A stretch of DNA of 64,000 nt, taken from positions 1 through 64,000 of the forward strand of contig JAVKOQ010000289.1 of the NCBI GenBank assembly GCA_031835245.1, in the 5' to 3' direction. The position numbers and the translations under genes were made by a program. Position 1 is the stretch's first letter. Each line of letters starts with the position of its first letter. This DNA is from Balamuthia mandrillaris (taxonomy: Eukaryota; Discosea; Longamoebia; Balamuthiidae). This document shows, in pieces, positions 54,354-64,000 of this stretch. The notes beneath the pieces were generated by a model. It saw nothing but the letters and a program-made list of their open reading frames with translations, was not told where the DNA came from and made no database searches.

Positions 54354-56537
54354 CTAAGCAATCAGCCAAGTAAAGAAAAGGTGCAACGAAAGGCCAGAAC
54401 AGAGCAAAAAGGCGAATTCCTTGAGGACTGCATTTCTCTTTGATCTTTTCTTGGTAAGATTATTGTTATTGCTGTTCAAAAGTGTTGCTGAAGACGAGGA
54501 AGATGAAGTAGGACATAAGACGAGCGGAAGAACAGATTCTTGATGTCTCGAATGAGAAGATGATGGTTGTTGAATTGAAACAAGCCGCTGACAGGAATCA
54601 CAAGTGAAATGATAGAAAAGAGGAAGAACGACAGAAAGAACGGCCAGAATAAGGTACCACCCGTAGATAGAAAGTTGGTTCGGAAGTTGGCAGATGTTCA
54701 CCAACACGACAGGTTCTCTTTTCGTCGTTGTTCCTCTTCCTTCTTGTTGTGGTAGTTTGCTTTCTCTCAAGAAGATGGACATCAATCCAAAAGAAGGCCA
54801 CGGATTCCCTTGCAACCAACTAAAAGTTCCAAGTGTTCTTTCTGGGGCCATTTGTTGTTTTGACACAGACGGAGAAGAGGAAGAAGAAGGAACAGGATGA
54901 TAGACCACGCAATGGTCGTGATCATCTCCACTGAAGATGGCCACAGGTTGAATGGCGCGAAGAATAGTCTCGGAAGATTGCCGGGACAATAGGTTGGTGT
55001 AGGAATGACCTTTGCCTTCTCGAATAGGAGTTTGCTTGCGGCGCTCTGGCCCACAGCTTTGTTGGGCAGTGTCTCGCCAGAGAGGGACATGCGTAAGAAG
55101 GATTCGTGGTTTGTGTTGTTGATTATGCTCTATAAGTATTGTTAATGGTATTGGGCACATGTGAGTAACGAAAAAATGAAAGAAGCCAAACAAATAAAGG
55201 AGAAAAGAGGAAGAAAGCTTGCTCGATGACAGTCACACAGAAATGGAGAAATAAAAGAAAGGGAGACAAGCTTACCAACAGACAAAGATTCTACAAAGTC
55301 TCTGGTTTGTTGATAGGCAACAGGATCAGTGGAATCGTCATAGCTCGGGGCGCTGATGAGAATGAACTCAAATGCACCAACGTTAACCTTCTGGTTGAGG
55401 GGACCAAAGTTGGCTACGTATTGCTGCACTAGTTCTGGTACTCTTGGTATTTTATATCCGATGTCATGATTGCCTTTAACGTTTTAACAAAATGAAACAA
55501 AGAAACAAAGAAGCCTATCAGTTGGAGTGGATATCCACAAACCACATTGAACAACCGAAAAAAAAAAGATCAGGTGTACCAGGAATGGTATACACACGCA
55601 TGACAGGCTGCGTGACCTCAAACACCCATTCGTAGCGCAGCATCTCCTCGTGGTACTCCTCTTTGGTGATACGTTTGGCTGAGTCGAAAAGGTCGCCCAA
55701 GAAGAAGACGTGAGAAGGCCGTAGCAAGTCCTGTATCGCCTGGAAACCTCTCCTCATGTAGATGTCGGAGTAGTGTTGCAAGACTCCGAGAAAGGGCTCC
55801 TTCACGAACTTGTAGGAGTACTTGTCCGTCAGTTGTGGGTCTGCCACTAGTACCGTTCTAACTAACTGTTTTAGTGTGAGTGGAGCATTTGTTTATTAGA
55901 GAAGAGAGAGCTGGAAGAGAGGAGAGATGTGGAGATAGAGAAAAAGCAAAAGAGAAACTACGTTCAGAACAGAACAGAACAGAACAGAACAGAACAGAAC
56001 AGAACAGAACAGAACAGAACAGAACAGAACAGAACAGAACAGAACAGAACAGAACAGAGCAAACGACAAGAAAGAAAAAGAGAAGAAGAGGACCTCAGAG
56101 TCTGTCTTGAAGTTAAATGCAGTAGCATCAGGCCAAGCACAAGCGGCCACGCTGCTTCTGAAAGCATAGAACTCGCACCAAAACAGGGTGAGCGCCCAAA
56201 CGAGCATCAGCACCCATGTCACGCGAGACAGTTGCGGCAAAAAGGGTTCAGCCTGTTCCCAAAGGTTCTCCCATCGCTTCTTCTGTTGCCAACAGAAGTG
56301 GAAGAAGTAGTTGTTACACAAAGGTAAAGAGAGTTTTCAAAGCTTTTTTTTTTCGTTTTGAAGGGCTGGGGAAATCACTCTCAAATCAATTCGAACCTTT
56401 CGTCGTGAAGATCGTTCTGCTGCTGCTGGCGTGATGAGATCAACCGTGTCCACTCCATCATCATCATCATCGATGACGCTGGGCAGCATCAAAGCGCTGC
56501 TACCACTTCCAGCAGAACCTTTGCCTCTGTGGTTCAT
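54354..56537 (-). CDS. MPPE1: PGAP5/MPPE1-like (Cdc1 family) metallophosphoesterase
   Basis: Five exons: 56537 to about 56407, about 56282-56096, about 55871-55579, about 55473-55277 and about 55133-54354. After an N-terminal cytosolic part (KKRWENLWEQAEPFLPQLSR) there is one membrane segment (VTWVLMLVWALTLFWCEFYA). The phosphoesterase motifs follow: VADPQLTDKYSY, FFLGDLFDSAKR, PGNHDIGYKIP, LTHVPLWRDT and FSGDDHDHC. A second membrane helix (YLILAVLSVVLPLFYHF) and a C-terminal hydrophobic helix close the protein. PGAP5 removes a side-chain ethanolamine phosphate from GPI anchors in the ER-exit/early secretory system; Cdc1 relatives act likewise. The two-metal residues are all present. A pentanucleotide repeat fills one intron. 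Confidence 0.85.
55965..56057 (-). repeat. (CAGAA)n pentanucleotide repeat in an intron
   Basis: About 18 perfect AGAAC units on the plus strand (GTTCT/TTCTG in the transcript), in the intron between the membrane-anchor exon and the catalytic exon of the phosphoesterase gene. Confidence 0.92.
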
Positions 56538-56593
56538 TTTGTGGTGCGCGTTTCGCCCCCCCCCAAATAAAAAAATAAAATACGGAATGATTC

Positions 56594-56627
56594 GTGTCGT
56601 CATTAGAGACAAATCATGTCGTCACGG
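56594..56627. promoter_or_regulatory. Paired TGTCGTCA motifs upstream of the phosphoesterase
   Basis: gtgtcgtcatt at 56594 and catgtcgtcacg at 56615, about 60-80 bp upstream of the start at 56537. Confidence 0.5.
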
Positions 56628-56759
56628 AATTATTGGGCTTCTTTCTGTTTTGTCTGCTGCTGGTGGTGCCACCTCCATACAGCTTGGGTTTTTATCAAAA
56701 AATACACATGCGAAGAGAGAATTCAAACATGGCGTGGGAGCAGATGAAAAAAAAAGTTT

Positions 56760-56963
56760 CTAGCTTGACCCCCGGATCCGCAGCAGCCGTTGCGTTCGCA
56801 GGACGGTATTGAGGAAGAGGCTTCGTCCGAAACTTAGGCCTAATCCGAGGGCGAATCCAAGAAATAAGGGTCCAACCAGCCACCGCTTACAATAGTCCCA
56901 CACGTCCAGCGTCCGCGCTTGCCACCAAAGTGCTCTGCCGCTCCCTTCTTCTTCCATGGTCAT
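56760..56963 (-). CDS. Small single-span membrane protein
   Basis: A single exon of 67 residues starting MTMEEEGSGRALWWQARTLD. It has one hydrophobic segment, WLVGPLFLGFALGLGLSFG, containing GxxxG-type spacing, and ends with an Arg-rich tail (VLRTQRLLRIRGSS). The start is backed by a TGTCGACG motif 35 bp upstream. It may be an organelle membrane protein (small size, basic C-tail), but no family is recognised. Confidence 0.5.
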   Translation of the reverse strand: MTMEEEGSGRALWWQARTLDVWDYCKRWLVGPLFLGFALGLGLSFGRSLFLNTVLRTQRLLRIRGSS

Positions 56964-56997
56964 GTCACGGCGTGGGTTTTTTCTTCTGTTTGTTATT

Positions 56998-57043
56998 TTG
57001 TCGACGTACATCACGACGTCCTGATTTGAAAAATTGTCGACTA
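56998..57043. promoter_or_regulatory. TGTCGAC motifs upstream of the small membrane protein
   Basis: ttgtcgacgt at 56998 and ttgtcgacta at 57034, with acgacgtcctg between them. Confidence 0.45.
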
Positions 57044-57129
57044 GACGTGAGAGTAGACATGAGAGTAGATACAAGAGTGCTTGCTGCCGCCAAGCAAACT
57101 CGCCGCCGCCTCACAGAAGAGGAGGTGAG

Positions 57130-57425
57130 GTAAAAAGCGGATCAAGATGTTTGCACCTCTATCCGCCTGGTAGCCACGGCATCGGAAGGTCTTGTTTTCC
57201 CCCCAACTGGTGGTGGACTTGGCCGCACTTGCCGCAGGTCTTGGAGGTATGCCTCCTCGCGAGAGGCAGACCATACAGGATGGAAATTGCTTGTCTTCAG
57301 CAGGATGTCATCGGTAACGTACGTGATGACATGGCTCTGGCCGTTCGTGAGCCAATGCAGCGGCCTTGTTGTATGTCCATCGTGCTGTGCCGAACAAAGG
57401 AAGACACTGTGTGAACGATTCAATG
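57130..57425 (-). mobile_element. Decayed Fanzor (eukaryotic TnpB-like) fragment
   Basis: On the minus strand two short hallmarks lie about 110 bp apart. One is FGTARWTYNK (about 57397-57366), the conserved N-terminal motif of Fanzor/TnpB proteins. The other is TSKTCGKCGQVHHQLGG (about 57248-57198), continuing in another frame as KTFRCRG...ANILIRF (about 57190-57135), the zinc-ribbon and RuvC-III end. The intervening few hundred residues of a normal protein are absent and the frame is broken, so this is a non-functional remnant. Fanzors travel in DNA transposons. No terminal repeats were recognised. It lies just upstream of a small gene, in reading direction towards it. Confidence 0.65.
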
Positions 57426-57579
57426 TGGAAAGGTGTGTTGGAGACGTTCGTGTAAATAGAGACCGGTAAAGTTGTTGTTTGTGCGCGTGGTTTATTGACT
57501 GCTGCTCGCAGAATGAGCATGTGACAATGAATGAGCATGCGTTGGATGCTTTGTGATAATAGCTCTTAAAACCTACATT

Positions 57580-60500
57580 TCAGCCAAAGAGCAAGAATGT
57601 TAATAATAAAGAAAAAAAAATAAGAAGGGGAGAAGAAGCATAGAGAAGGGGTTGCAGAAGATAACGCACGCTGAGAAGAGTAGTCTTGTCCCAGTCAAAG
57701 CGATGCTCGTAAAGGGATTGATACAATTTGGCATGCAACGACTGAAGACTGTCCACCGTAAATCCTTCTGTGTGGTCCAACAGAAACTCAGCCAACGAAA
57801 GCAGTTCTTTCTTGTCAAGCACCAATTCTCTTATTTCTTCAACCTCGTCCTCATCCTCTTCTCCTTGCGGTTGCTCTTCTCCTTCTTCCGTTCTACCATT
57901 TTGTTCCTCTGTAATCAGTATTGTCGATGACGGTTGTTCTTCCTGTTCTTCGCCATTTCGATCATTTTGTTGTATTTCATCTGTCACAGAGACATTTTCA
58001 TCTTCTGCTTCCATTGCTTCATATTCATCTTTTTCTTTTTCTTTTTCTTTTTCTGTTGCTCCTTCCACTTGCGTCTTCTGAGCAACAATTAAAGACGGAG
58101 AGGAAGGAGGCGAAGTGGAAGGCGGCGTTTCGCTGATGGTAAATGGCAAAACAGGACTTTTCGGTGTCCCTACTTCTTCCTCTTCTTCTCCTTCTTCGGC
58201 TGCTTCATGACCATCATCGTCACTGTTAGCTTCCGTTCCATTTTGGCCAGATGACAACAGTCGCAGCACTTTGATGCCTTTAAATAGAGAAATTGGAGTT
58301 TGCTCGTCATTGTTGCTTGTTGTTGCTTCCCTTTGTTCTGCTTCTTCCTCTTCTTCATCTTGTTCTTGTGCTTCTGTATTTGTTCTTGTAGTGTTGTTTC
58401 TTCTTTTTGCCAGTCTTCTCGTTTTCTGCACTTCCATCAAGTCTAGCACCGGCGAAGGGGGTCTCTCTCCCCTTAGCCGTTTGCTATGCCGCACACCTGA
58501 CGGTTCTCTTGGGTTCACAACCGAATGAAGATGGTTCGTTGTGCGAGGCCTCTCATTTCCGCCTCTTTCATCTCCCTCTCCTCTTCTTTGCGTTGTTGAT
58601 GATGTTGATTGATGTCTTGTTCCTCCATTCGATGCATTAGCATGGTTGGAGGTGGAATGCCAACGAACGGACATGTCTGGTTGCTCTGCCCATTCTCCAT
58701 TCAACATCCTCTCTGCCATCAACAGAGGCGGCTGAGGAGGCTCCCTCCGCTGTGCGATTTCCTCACAGGCCGCAACGAACCGCTGGTTGTGCTTGCCTAG
58801 GCGATAGGCGTACTGCAACACAAAGTCATGCATTTGTTTAGCCTTGCTGACAATGCGCTGAGGGTCGTCGTGACGCGGATTGTATTCCTCCGCATTGGCA
58901 ACAATCAGGCTTACGTCCTCTACGAAGGAACGGAGAGTGAGGTAGTAGTGAGCATCCACTCGCTCCAAGATGTCCTCTAGGCACAGCGGCGTGTGAATGA
59001 TGTCGTAGTAGTCGGGAGCATCCTCCACATCCACGGGCTTACCAAACAGTTGGAAGCGGCGGTCACGTAGGAGGCGAAGGATGCAGTCCCGTAGCGTCAT
59101 ACGCAGTTTACGCAGCGTGTTCTCATCGCTCTTGCGTTGAGCCTCTTTCTCTGCAGCAGTAGCTGCACGAGGGGCCGGTGGCGGTGCCTTTGGCAGCTGA
59201 GGCAGGGAGCGATGGCAGTGCCTACGACGACGATGCCGAGGAGGGGGTCGAGCTACGTCCTCCACGAAACTTAAAAAGAAGCGTTTGCGCAGCTCTCGTG
59301 TAGGGTGAAAGAGCTCGTAGGTGTGGTGAAAGAGGGCAGCTAAGTCGCTGGGCAGCTCATGCGTGGGCACATCAGAGGTGGCTAGGACAAGGAGAGGGAG
59401 ATCTGGCATGGTGTCTTGGAGAAGGGTGATGAGGGTGAGGCGCAGGGAGGAAGAGGCCATGTCCCACCAGGAATCTAAGTGGGGCAAAAAGAGAATGGAA
59501 GGCAGCTTGCGCTTTGCTTCCGTGAATGTATGTACACAGGCCTCTTCCAACGACTATAGCGAAAGAAAAAAAAAGAACGTGAGTAACGTGCAGATTGCTT
59601 TGTTGTTAAATAGTGCATGAGAGAAAGAGAGAGAATTGGCCTTACTTTGGCAACGGTATCAGCGCACAAGGAGGCAAGGTCTAGAGGAAAGACTTGGTAT
59701 TGCTCTAAACAGTGGAGTAGAGCGGCAGCCACTTGAGCCTGTCCTTGCTCGCATTCTCCATGCAGCAGGACACGAGGCCGATGAATGGGTCTGAATTGCA
59801 TCATGTCCACCAGTCGCATTGTCTTGGTTCTATTTTTTCTCCTCTTCTTTCTACGCTTCTGTTTTTGCGTTTTCGTCACTGTTTCTTTTCCCTTGTCTCC
59901 TTCTGTACAGTCATTTTCGGATCCTTCTTCTTCCCCCTCTTCTTCGTTGTCTTCTTCGTTCCTATGAAAAAAAGAGTAATAGTCATCTTCCTCCTTTCCA
60001 GTTGGATCCTCTTCACTGTCTATCTCGTCTTCATCTTCTCTATCCTCTTCCTCGTCGATAGAATCATCCGATTCATCTGCCTTTGCCAGTCCTGTTTGAT
60101 AATCGCTAGCAAAGCTTCCCATTATTTTAGTAGCCAGTTCCTGCAAAACTTGCAGGTGATGCGTCAAAAGAGGCCGCACGATGGGAGACAACGAGCTGGC
60201 ATGCGTGGCAGCGGATCTATAGGCGGAAGGCGTCACCCGTTTCATTGCAGCGAGAAAGTCTTTGGTGGTTACCCGAATGCTATTTACATCTATCAACAGT
60301 TTGTCGGTACTTTCGTAGATCTGTGGGTAGTGCCGTCGTACCGCCCTTAAAGCTGCCTCCGTGCATAAAGCCTTTGACAGGAGAGAGAGGGAGAAGGAGG
60401 GAGGGAGAGAGAGGAGAGATAAAATTAGCAACATTTCATAAAGAAATAAAGAGATAATAAGGAAATACTAAGGCTAAGAAAGGCAGGAAGTTGAAAAAGA

Positions 60501-63126
60501 AAAACAAAGTATTCACCTTAAGATCGGCACCACAATAACCAACGCACATATCAGATATCTGGTTTCGAAGTTTGGGAGAGACAGGGGGTTTCCAGCTGCG
60601 CAAATGAATGTCAAAAATGGAGCGGCGAGCCTCCTTAGACGGCAGAGTGAACATGAACTCGCGATCGAAGCGTCCTGGTCTTCGCAGAGCAGGATCGATG
60701 GCATCGATACGATTCGTAGCACCAATGACCACCACTTGCCCTCGATTGTCAAGCCCGTCCATCAGGGCCAACAGTGTTGACACAATCGAACTGTGAATCT
60801 GGTCCTGTTTGCTGTAATGATAAAATCAGCATTGTCAATGCAAAAGAGAGAAGTACAAAATCCAACGATGAACACGTAAAAGAAAAGAGATGAGAACCTT
60901 GAACGAACAGGAGCCAAGCCATCCACTTCATCAAAAAAGATGATAGAGGGTTGCATCTTCCTCGCCTGTTCAAACAACAGCCTAAGCTGTCTCTCCGCCT
61001 CTCCAACCCACTTGCTAAGACAATCTGCTCCCTTGCGCATGAAAAAAGCCACCCGCTTGTTTCCTGCCCTAGAGCAAGTATTGGCCAACGCTCGGGCGAC
61101 CAAAGTCTTGCCTGTGCCTGGAGGTCCGTAGAAGAGCACGCCTCGCGGCGGCGTGATGGACCACCGATCAAAGAGCTCAGGGTAGAGCATGGGCAACAGG
61201 ATCATTTCTTTCAATGACTTGATGTGATGGTCCAACCCGCCGACGCTGTCCCAGTCGACGGAGGTGTCAATGTCCATGGTCATGATGGGCTGAATGTCTG
61301 CACGCTGTGAGTCCTCCGCTCGTTCATCTTGGTTGTTGATGGGAGCAAGGCTGGCCATTTCGAATGGGTCTAAACCATGTTGTTGCGAAGAAGGACCTCC
61401 TCCACCCCCAACTCCAATTCGTTCATCATCAGTGTCAGAGAAATAGTTGACAGACAAAATACCACTTCCAGCATTGGGGGTGGGCCGATACATTCCCGAG
61501 AGCACTTCTCGTTGACGTTTGGAGAGAACACTCTTTCTGGTGGTGTCCGTGGGAGAGGTAACGGTGAAACGTTGCGTCTTGGTTCGTTTACGTCGGCTGC
61601 GTCGACGATAGTTCGTTACATCGCTATTGTTTCCGAGAGAAGAGGATCTTCTTCCTCCGCTCCTACGGGACGAACGTGTAACGCTGCTGCTGCGTGATCT
61701 GTTGGTGGTAGTGGTACCCCTACCACCCCCGGAAGATTGTGCCCGAGTTCCGTTAAGTTGGCCTCTAGTGTGAGAACGCAGGGAGCGTTTTCGTGCCAGC
61801 GCCAAGTCTGCTTCCTTATCATATACTGCAAAATCATCTTCTTCTTCCTCCTCTTCACCATCATCTTCTTCTTCATCTCCCTCTTCGTCTTCGTCTTCAT
61901 CCATATCTTCCTCTTCTTCTCCTCCTTCGTCTTCGTCTTCAGCTTCAGCTTCAGCTTCATCTTCGGCTTCTGGATCAACAGGCCCTCCTCCTCCTTCTTC
62001 TGCTTGCTCATATTCTCCTTCTCCACCTTCCTCCTCTTCTCCATTTTCTTCGTCTCCATCCTTTTCGTCTCCTTCCTCCGAGTCATCTTTATCATCCACT
62101 GACAATACCACGCGAGTACTGCTGCCATCTTGTACTCTTCTACGTTGTTGTTGTAGCTGATTTTTTCTTTTCTGTGTCTCCTGTGGAAGAACGAGAGAAA
62201 GAGAAAGAGAAAGAGAAAGAGAAAGAGAAAGAGAAAGAGAAAGAGAAAGAGAAAGAGAAAGAGAAAGAGAAAGAGAAAGAGAAAGAAAGAATGAGTACTT
62301 CGTGGCATTACAAGTGATCATGTTGCTTTACCCTTGCTGCAGCTGCTCTTCTACTGTCGATGAGCTTTTGTCGCTTTGAAGTATAACTGGTGTAGTTTTT
62401 TGTTGCAGCTGTCTCATCAGCTGAGCGCTCATCTTCTTTGTACGAGACAGCTTTCCGCTTTCTGAGATTGTATTCCACCACAGCCACGATGGAATTGCTG
62501 CGACTGACGCTGTTTCGGTTGTTTTTTGCATTTCTACTCCCACCAGCAGAAGATGAAGCAGAAGAACGTTGAGTTCGAGCGGAAGCAGTTGTTGTCCTTT
62601 TAGCTGTTCGCCTTGCTTTGGTATTGTTGGCTCGGCCTCTTTTGTTGCGAGGAGGAGGAGAGGGCGAAGGTTCTGTTCTGTTTCTTCTATTGCGCAAACT
62701 GTACACTCGTGGTTTCGTAGGTGTTGCACCCTTTTGTATTTTTGTTCGTTAAATAAAGCACAAAGAAAGAGAAAGAGAAGAACGAGATAAGTGAGAGCAA
62801 TGAATGAAGCAAGAAACGCTCAATCAAACCTTGCCAACGTAGTCTTCTGCTTCTTCCACCTCTTCAGAGTTATCTTGCTTTTTTATCTCTTCTTCGTCCT
62901 CCTCCTCCTCCTCCTCCTCTTCTTCTTCTTCTTCTCGGTTCCCGTTTTCTTCTTTGTCGCCTTCTCCATCTTCTTCTTCGCTCTGTTCATCCCTGTTTCC
63001 CTTTTCTTCTCTTTCTTCTTCTTCTTCTTCTTCTTTCTCTTCATTGTTCTGTTCTTCTTCTGCCCCATCGGATGTATCTTGCAACTTTCTCTTTTCTTTG
63101 AACCGTTGTTTCAACCGACTCGCCAT
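57580..63126 (-). CDS. ATAD2: ATAD2/Yta7-type AAA+ bromodomain chromatin ATPase
   Basis: At least seven exons, from 63126 (MASRLKQRFKEKRK) through an acidic N-terminus (exon 1 63126-62830), about 62733-62325, about 62180-60899, about 60813-60517, about 60370-59645 and about 59553-57580. The acidic/Arg-rich N-terminal part ends with QREVLSGMYRPTP. AAA1 has Walker A GPPGTGKT, Walker B IIFFDEV and the Arg-finger region ATNRIDAIDPALRRPGRFDR. AAA2 is degenerate, as in the family. A bromodomain lies near the end: FGKPVDVEDAPDYYDI, then VANAEEYNPR with the acetyl-lysine Asn. The family binds acetylated histone tails and evicts or assembles histones. The last residues (LLIFFSLLLTFLLFG) are odd and may be read-through into an unrecognised intron. 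Confidence 0.88.
62191..62290 (-). repeat. (CTTTCT)n hexanucleotide repeat in ATAD2 intron
   Basis: About 16 AAAGAG units on the plus strand, pyrimidine-rich in the transcript, in an ATAD2 intron near the 5' end. Confidence 0.9.
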
Positions 63127-63767
63127 TTTCTTCTTTCTTGTTTTTCCGAATCGCACACAAACTATAGCGTAGCAATCACTCAATCACACTAACAGAAAGA
63201 AACTGATCTACGCGGAAAGTGGTGCGAAAAGAGAAAAAAAAAAAAGAGGACCGAAAGTGGAGCGAAAAAAAAAAAAAGAGATCAATCTCCGTCCGGTACT
63301 TGCTCGGGGTAAAAAAAGGTAGTGGTACCTTTCTATGGGGCTCAAAATGGTTGTCGCTGCCACCACCCCCAAAGAAGCAGAAGAAAAAGGTTACCTACGC
63401 AGCAAACAACAAGGAACGCCGGAAGAAGAAAAAGAGCGAAAACAACACCAACACCAACAGGGTTGGTCTTTTTTTCTTTCTTTCTTTCTTTCTTTTGTAA
63501 TTGACCTGAGGGGTAGTTAAATCGTTTCTTGGAAAATATTTAAAACAACAAAAGAGTAGCGCCAAAGGAGTGGCTTGGAGGAGGAGCCAGATCAAGCAGC
63601 CAGCTTGGTGGTCCTTTTTGGGGTCTGTGCTTGTGCTTTTCCTCTTTCAAGGACAGAGCAAAAGGTGATCAAAGGTGAGCACACTGCTGGGCTTTTTGCC
63701 TTGTTTATACAAAACACTATTCAATTAAAAAATAGTACATTTATAAATAAACAATCCTTTATTTATA
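63127..63767. other. Intergenic region
   Basis: About 640 bp with poly-A runs (63234, 63267). No confident gene. Short open stretches on the plus strand near 63350-63460 show no family match. An aataaa on the minus strand at about 63747 would suit polyadenylation of the small gene beyond. Confidence 0.4.
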
Positions 63768-63983
63768 TTAAGATGATGATGATACCCAAAGAAATGCTCG
63801 TGTGGAATCTACAAAAGTGCTCAGAAGAATAAAACCAATGAAAGATGGTAATGTAACAGAGGCCCAAACAAAAAGATCAGCATGAAAAATAGTGACCATG
63901 GGTGAAATAAATACAGAGCAAAGAAAGGCCGAGCACAAAACGAAAATCAATGCCCAAAAGCTCTGTTGTCCGATTTTGCTCAT
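63768..63983 (-). CDS. Possible small two-span membrane protein
   Basis: An open frame of 71 residues starting MSKIGQQSFWALIFVLCSAF, with two hydrophobic helices (about 9-28 and 38-57) and a short Ser-rich tail. A polyadenylation-like signal follows on the same strand. It is close to the window edge and an upstream exon cannot be excluded. No family recognised. Confidence 0.4.
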   Translation of the reverse strand: MSKIGQQSFWALIFVLCSAFLCSVFISPMVTIFHADLFVWASVTLPSFIGFILLSTFVDSTRAFLWVSSSS

Positions 63984-64000
63984 CGGTGTGGTGTGTGAGA

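Noticed and set aside
57241-57420. On the plus strand, QDGNCL near 57280 looks like an OTU protease catalytic motif.
   Set aside because: No other OTU motifs follow, the frame closes at once, and the minus strand carries stronger Fanzor hallmarks over the same bases.
1-64000. CRISPR arrays, bacterial operons, rRNA genes and LTR-type or Polinton-type elements.
   Set aside because: None seen: repeats are tandem microsatellites without spacers, genes carry spliceosomal introns, and no capsid, polymerase or integrase hallmarks were recognised.

Overview
This is nuclear DNA from an intron-rich unicellular eukaryote. Genes are tightly packed on both strands, most are split by short GT-AG introns of about 50-300 bp, and many intergenic gaps are under 500 bp. 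Coding sequence is moderately GC-rich. Introns and UTRs are pyrimidine-rich on the transcribed strand and full of (CT)n tracts. The gene set (C9orf72-type DENN protein, INTS11, TUG, tandem-CH cytoskeletal protein, F-box protein with CPW-type repeats, a bacterial-type phosphoribosyltransferase/hydrolase pair, a Fanzor relic) would fit a free-living amoebozoan such as an Acanthamoeba/Balamuthia-like discosean. That placement is an inference from gene content only.

Layout. 1-3.3 kb: 3' part of THADA (+). 3.3-4.9 kb: divergent mitochondrial-carrier-like protein (-). 5.6-9.2 kb: methyltransferase, LYR-motif protein and kynureninase (+). 9.4-12.9 kb: INTS11 (-), head-to-head with TUG/ASPSCR1 (+, 13.3-15.7 kb). 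15.7-16.6 kb: charged CaaX protein (-). 17.7-18.2 kb: small unknown gene (+). 18.5-21.7 kb: SAP-domain protein with a Cys cluster (+). 21.9-24.5 kb: divergent hydrolase (-) and phosphoribosyltransferase (+). 24.6-25.3 kb: unknown acidic protein (-). 25.5-28.5 kb: DNAJC11 (-), head-to-head with a C9orf72 homologue (+, 29.1-33.4 kb). 33.5-35.6 kb: F-box/CPW-repeat protein with a minisatellite intron (-). 35.8-37.2 kb: UDP-xylose synthase (-). 37.8-38.5 kb: ribosomal protein eS10 (+). 38.8-41.9 kb: tandem calponin-homology domains fused to a class III nucleotidyl cyclase (-). 42.2-44.5 kb: two small unknown proteins (-), COX19 (+) and LSM6 (-). 45.2-46.9 kb: SAP-Fcf2 ribosome-biogenesis protein (+). 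46.9-48.3 kb: coiled-coil protein (-). 48.6-49.4 kb: NDUFB7 (+). 49.7-51.4 kb: mitochondrial EF-Tu (-). 52.1-53.7 kb: secreted metalloprotease (-). 54.4-56.5 kb: PGAP5/MPPE1-like phosphoesterase (-). 56.8-57.0 kb: small membrane protein (-). About 57.1-57.4 kb: decayed Fanzor fragment. 57.6-63.1 kb: ATAD2/Yta7 (-). 63.8-64.0 kb: small membrane protein (-).

No operon-like logic ties the window together, but several products act in mitochondria (DNAJC11, COX19, NDUFB7, EF-Tu, LYR protein, carrier-like protein) and several in RNA metabolism (THADA, INTS11, LSM6, SAP-Fcf2). Two features cut across genes. One is a short motif pair (palindromic TGTCGACA and TGTCGTCA) that recurs upstream of many start codons. 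The other is strongly strand-biased (CT)n microsatellites inside introns. The most novel single gene is the CH-CH-cyclase fusion at 38.8-41.9 kb.
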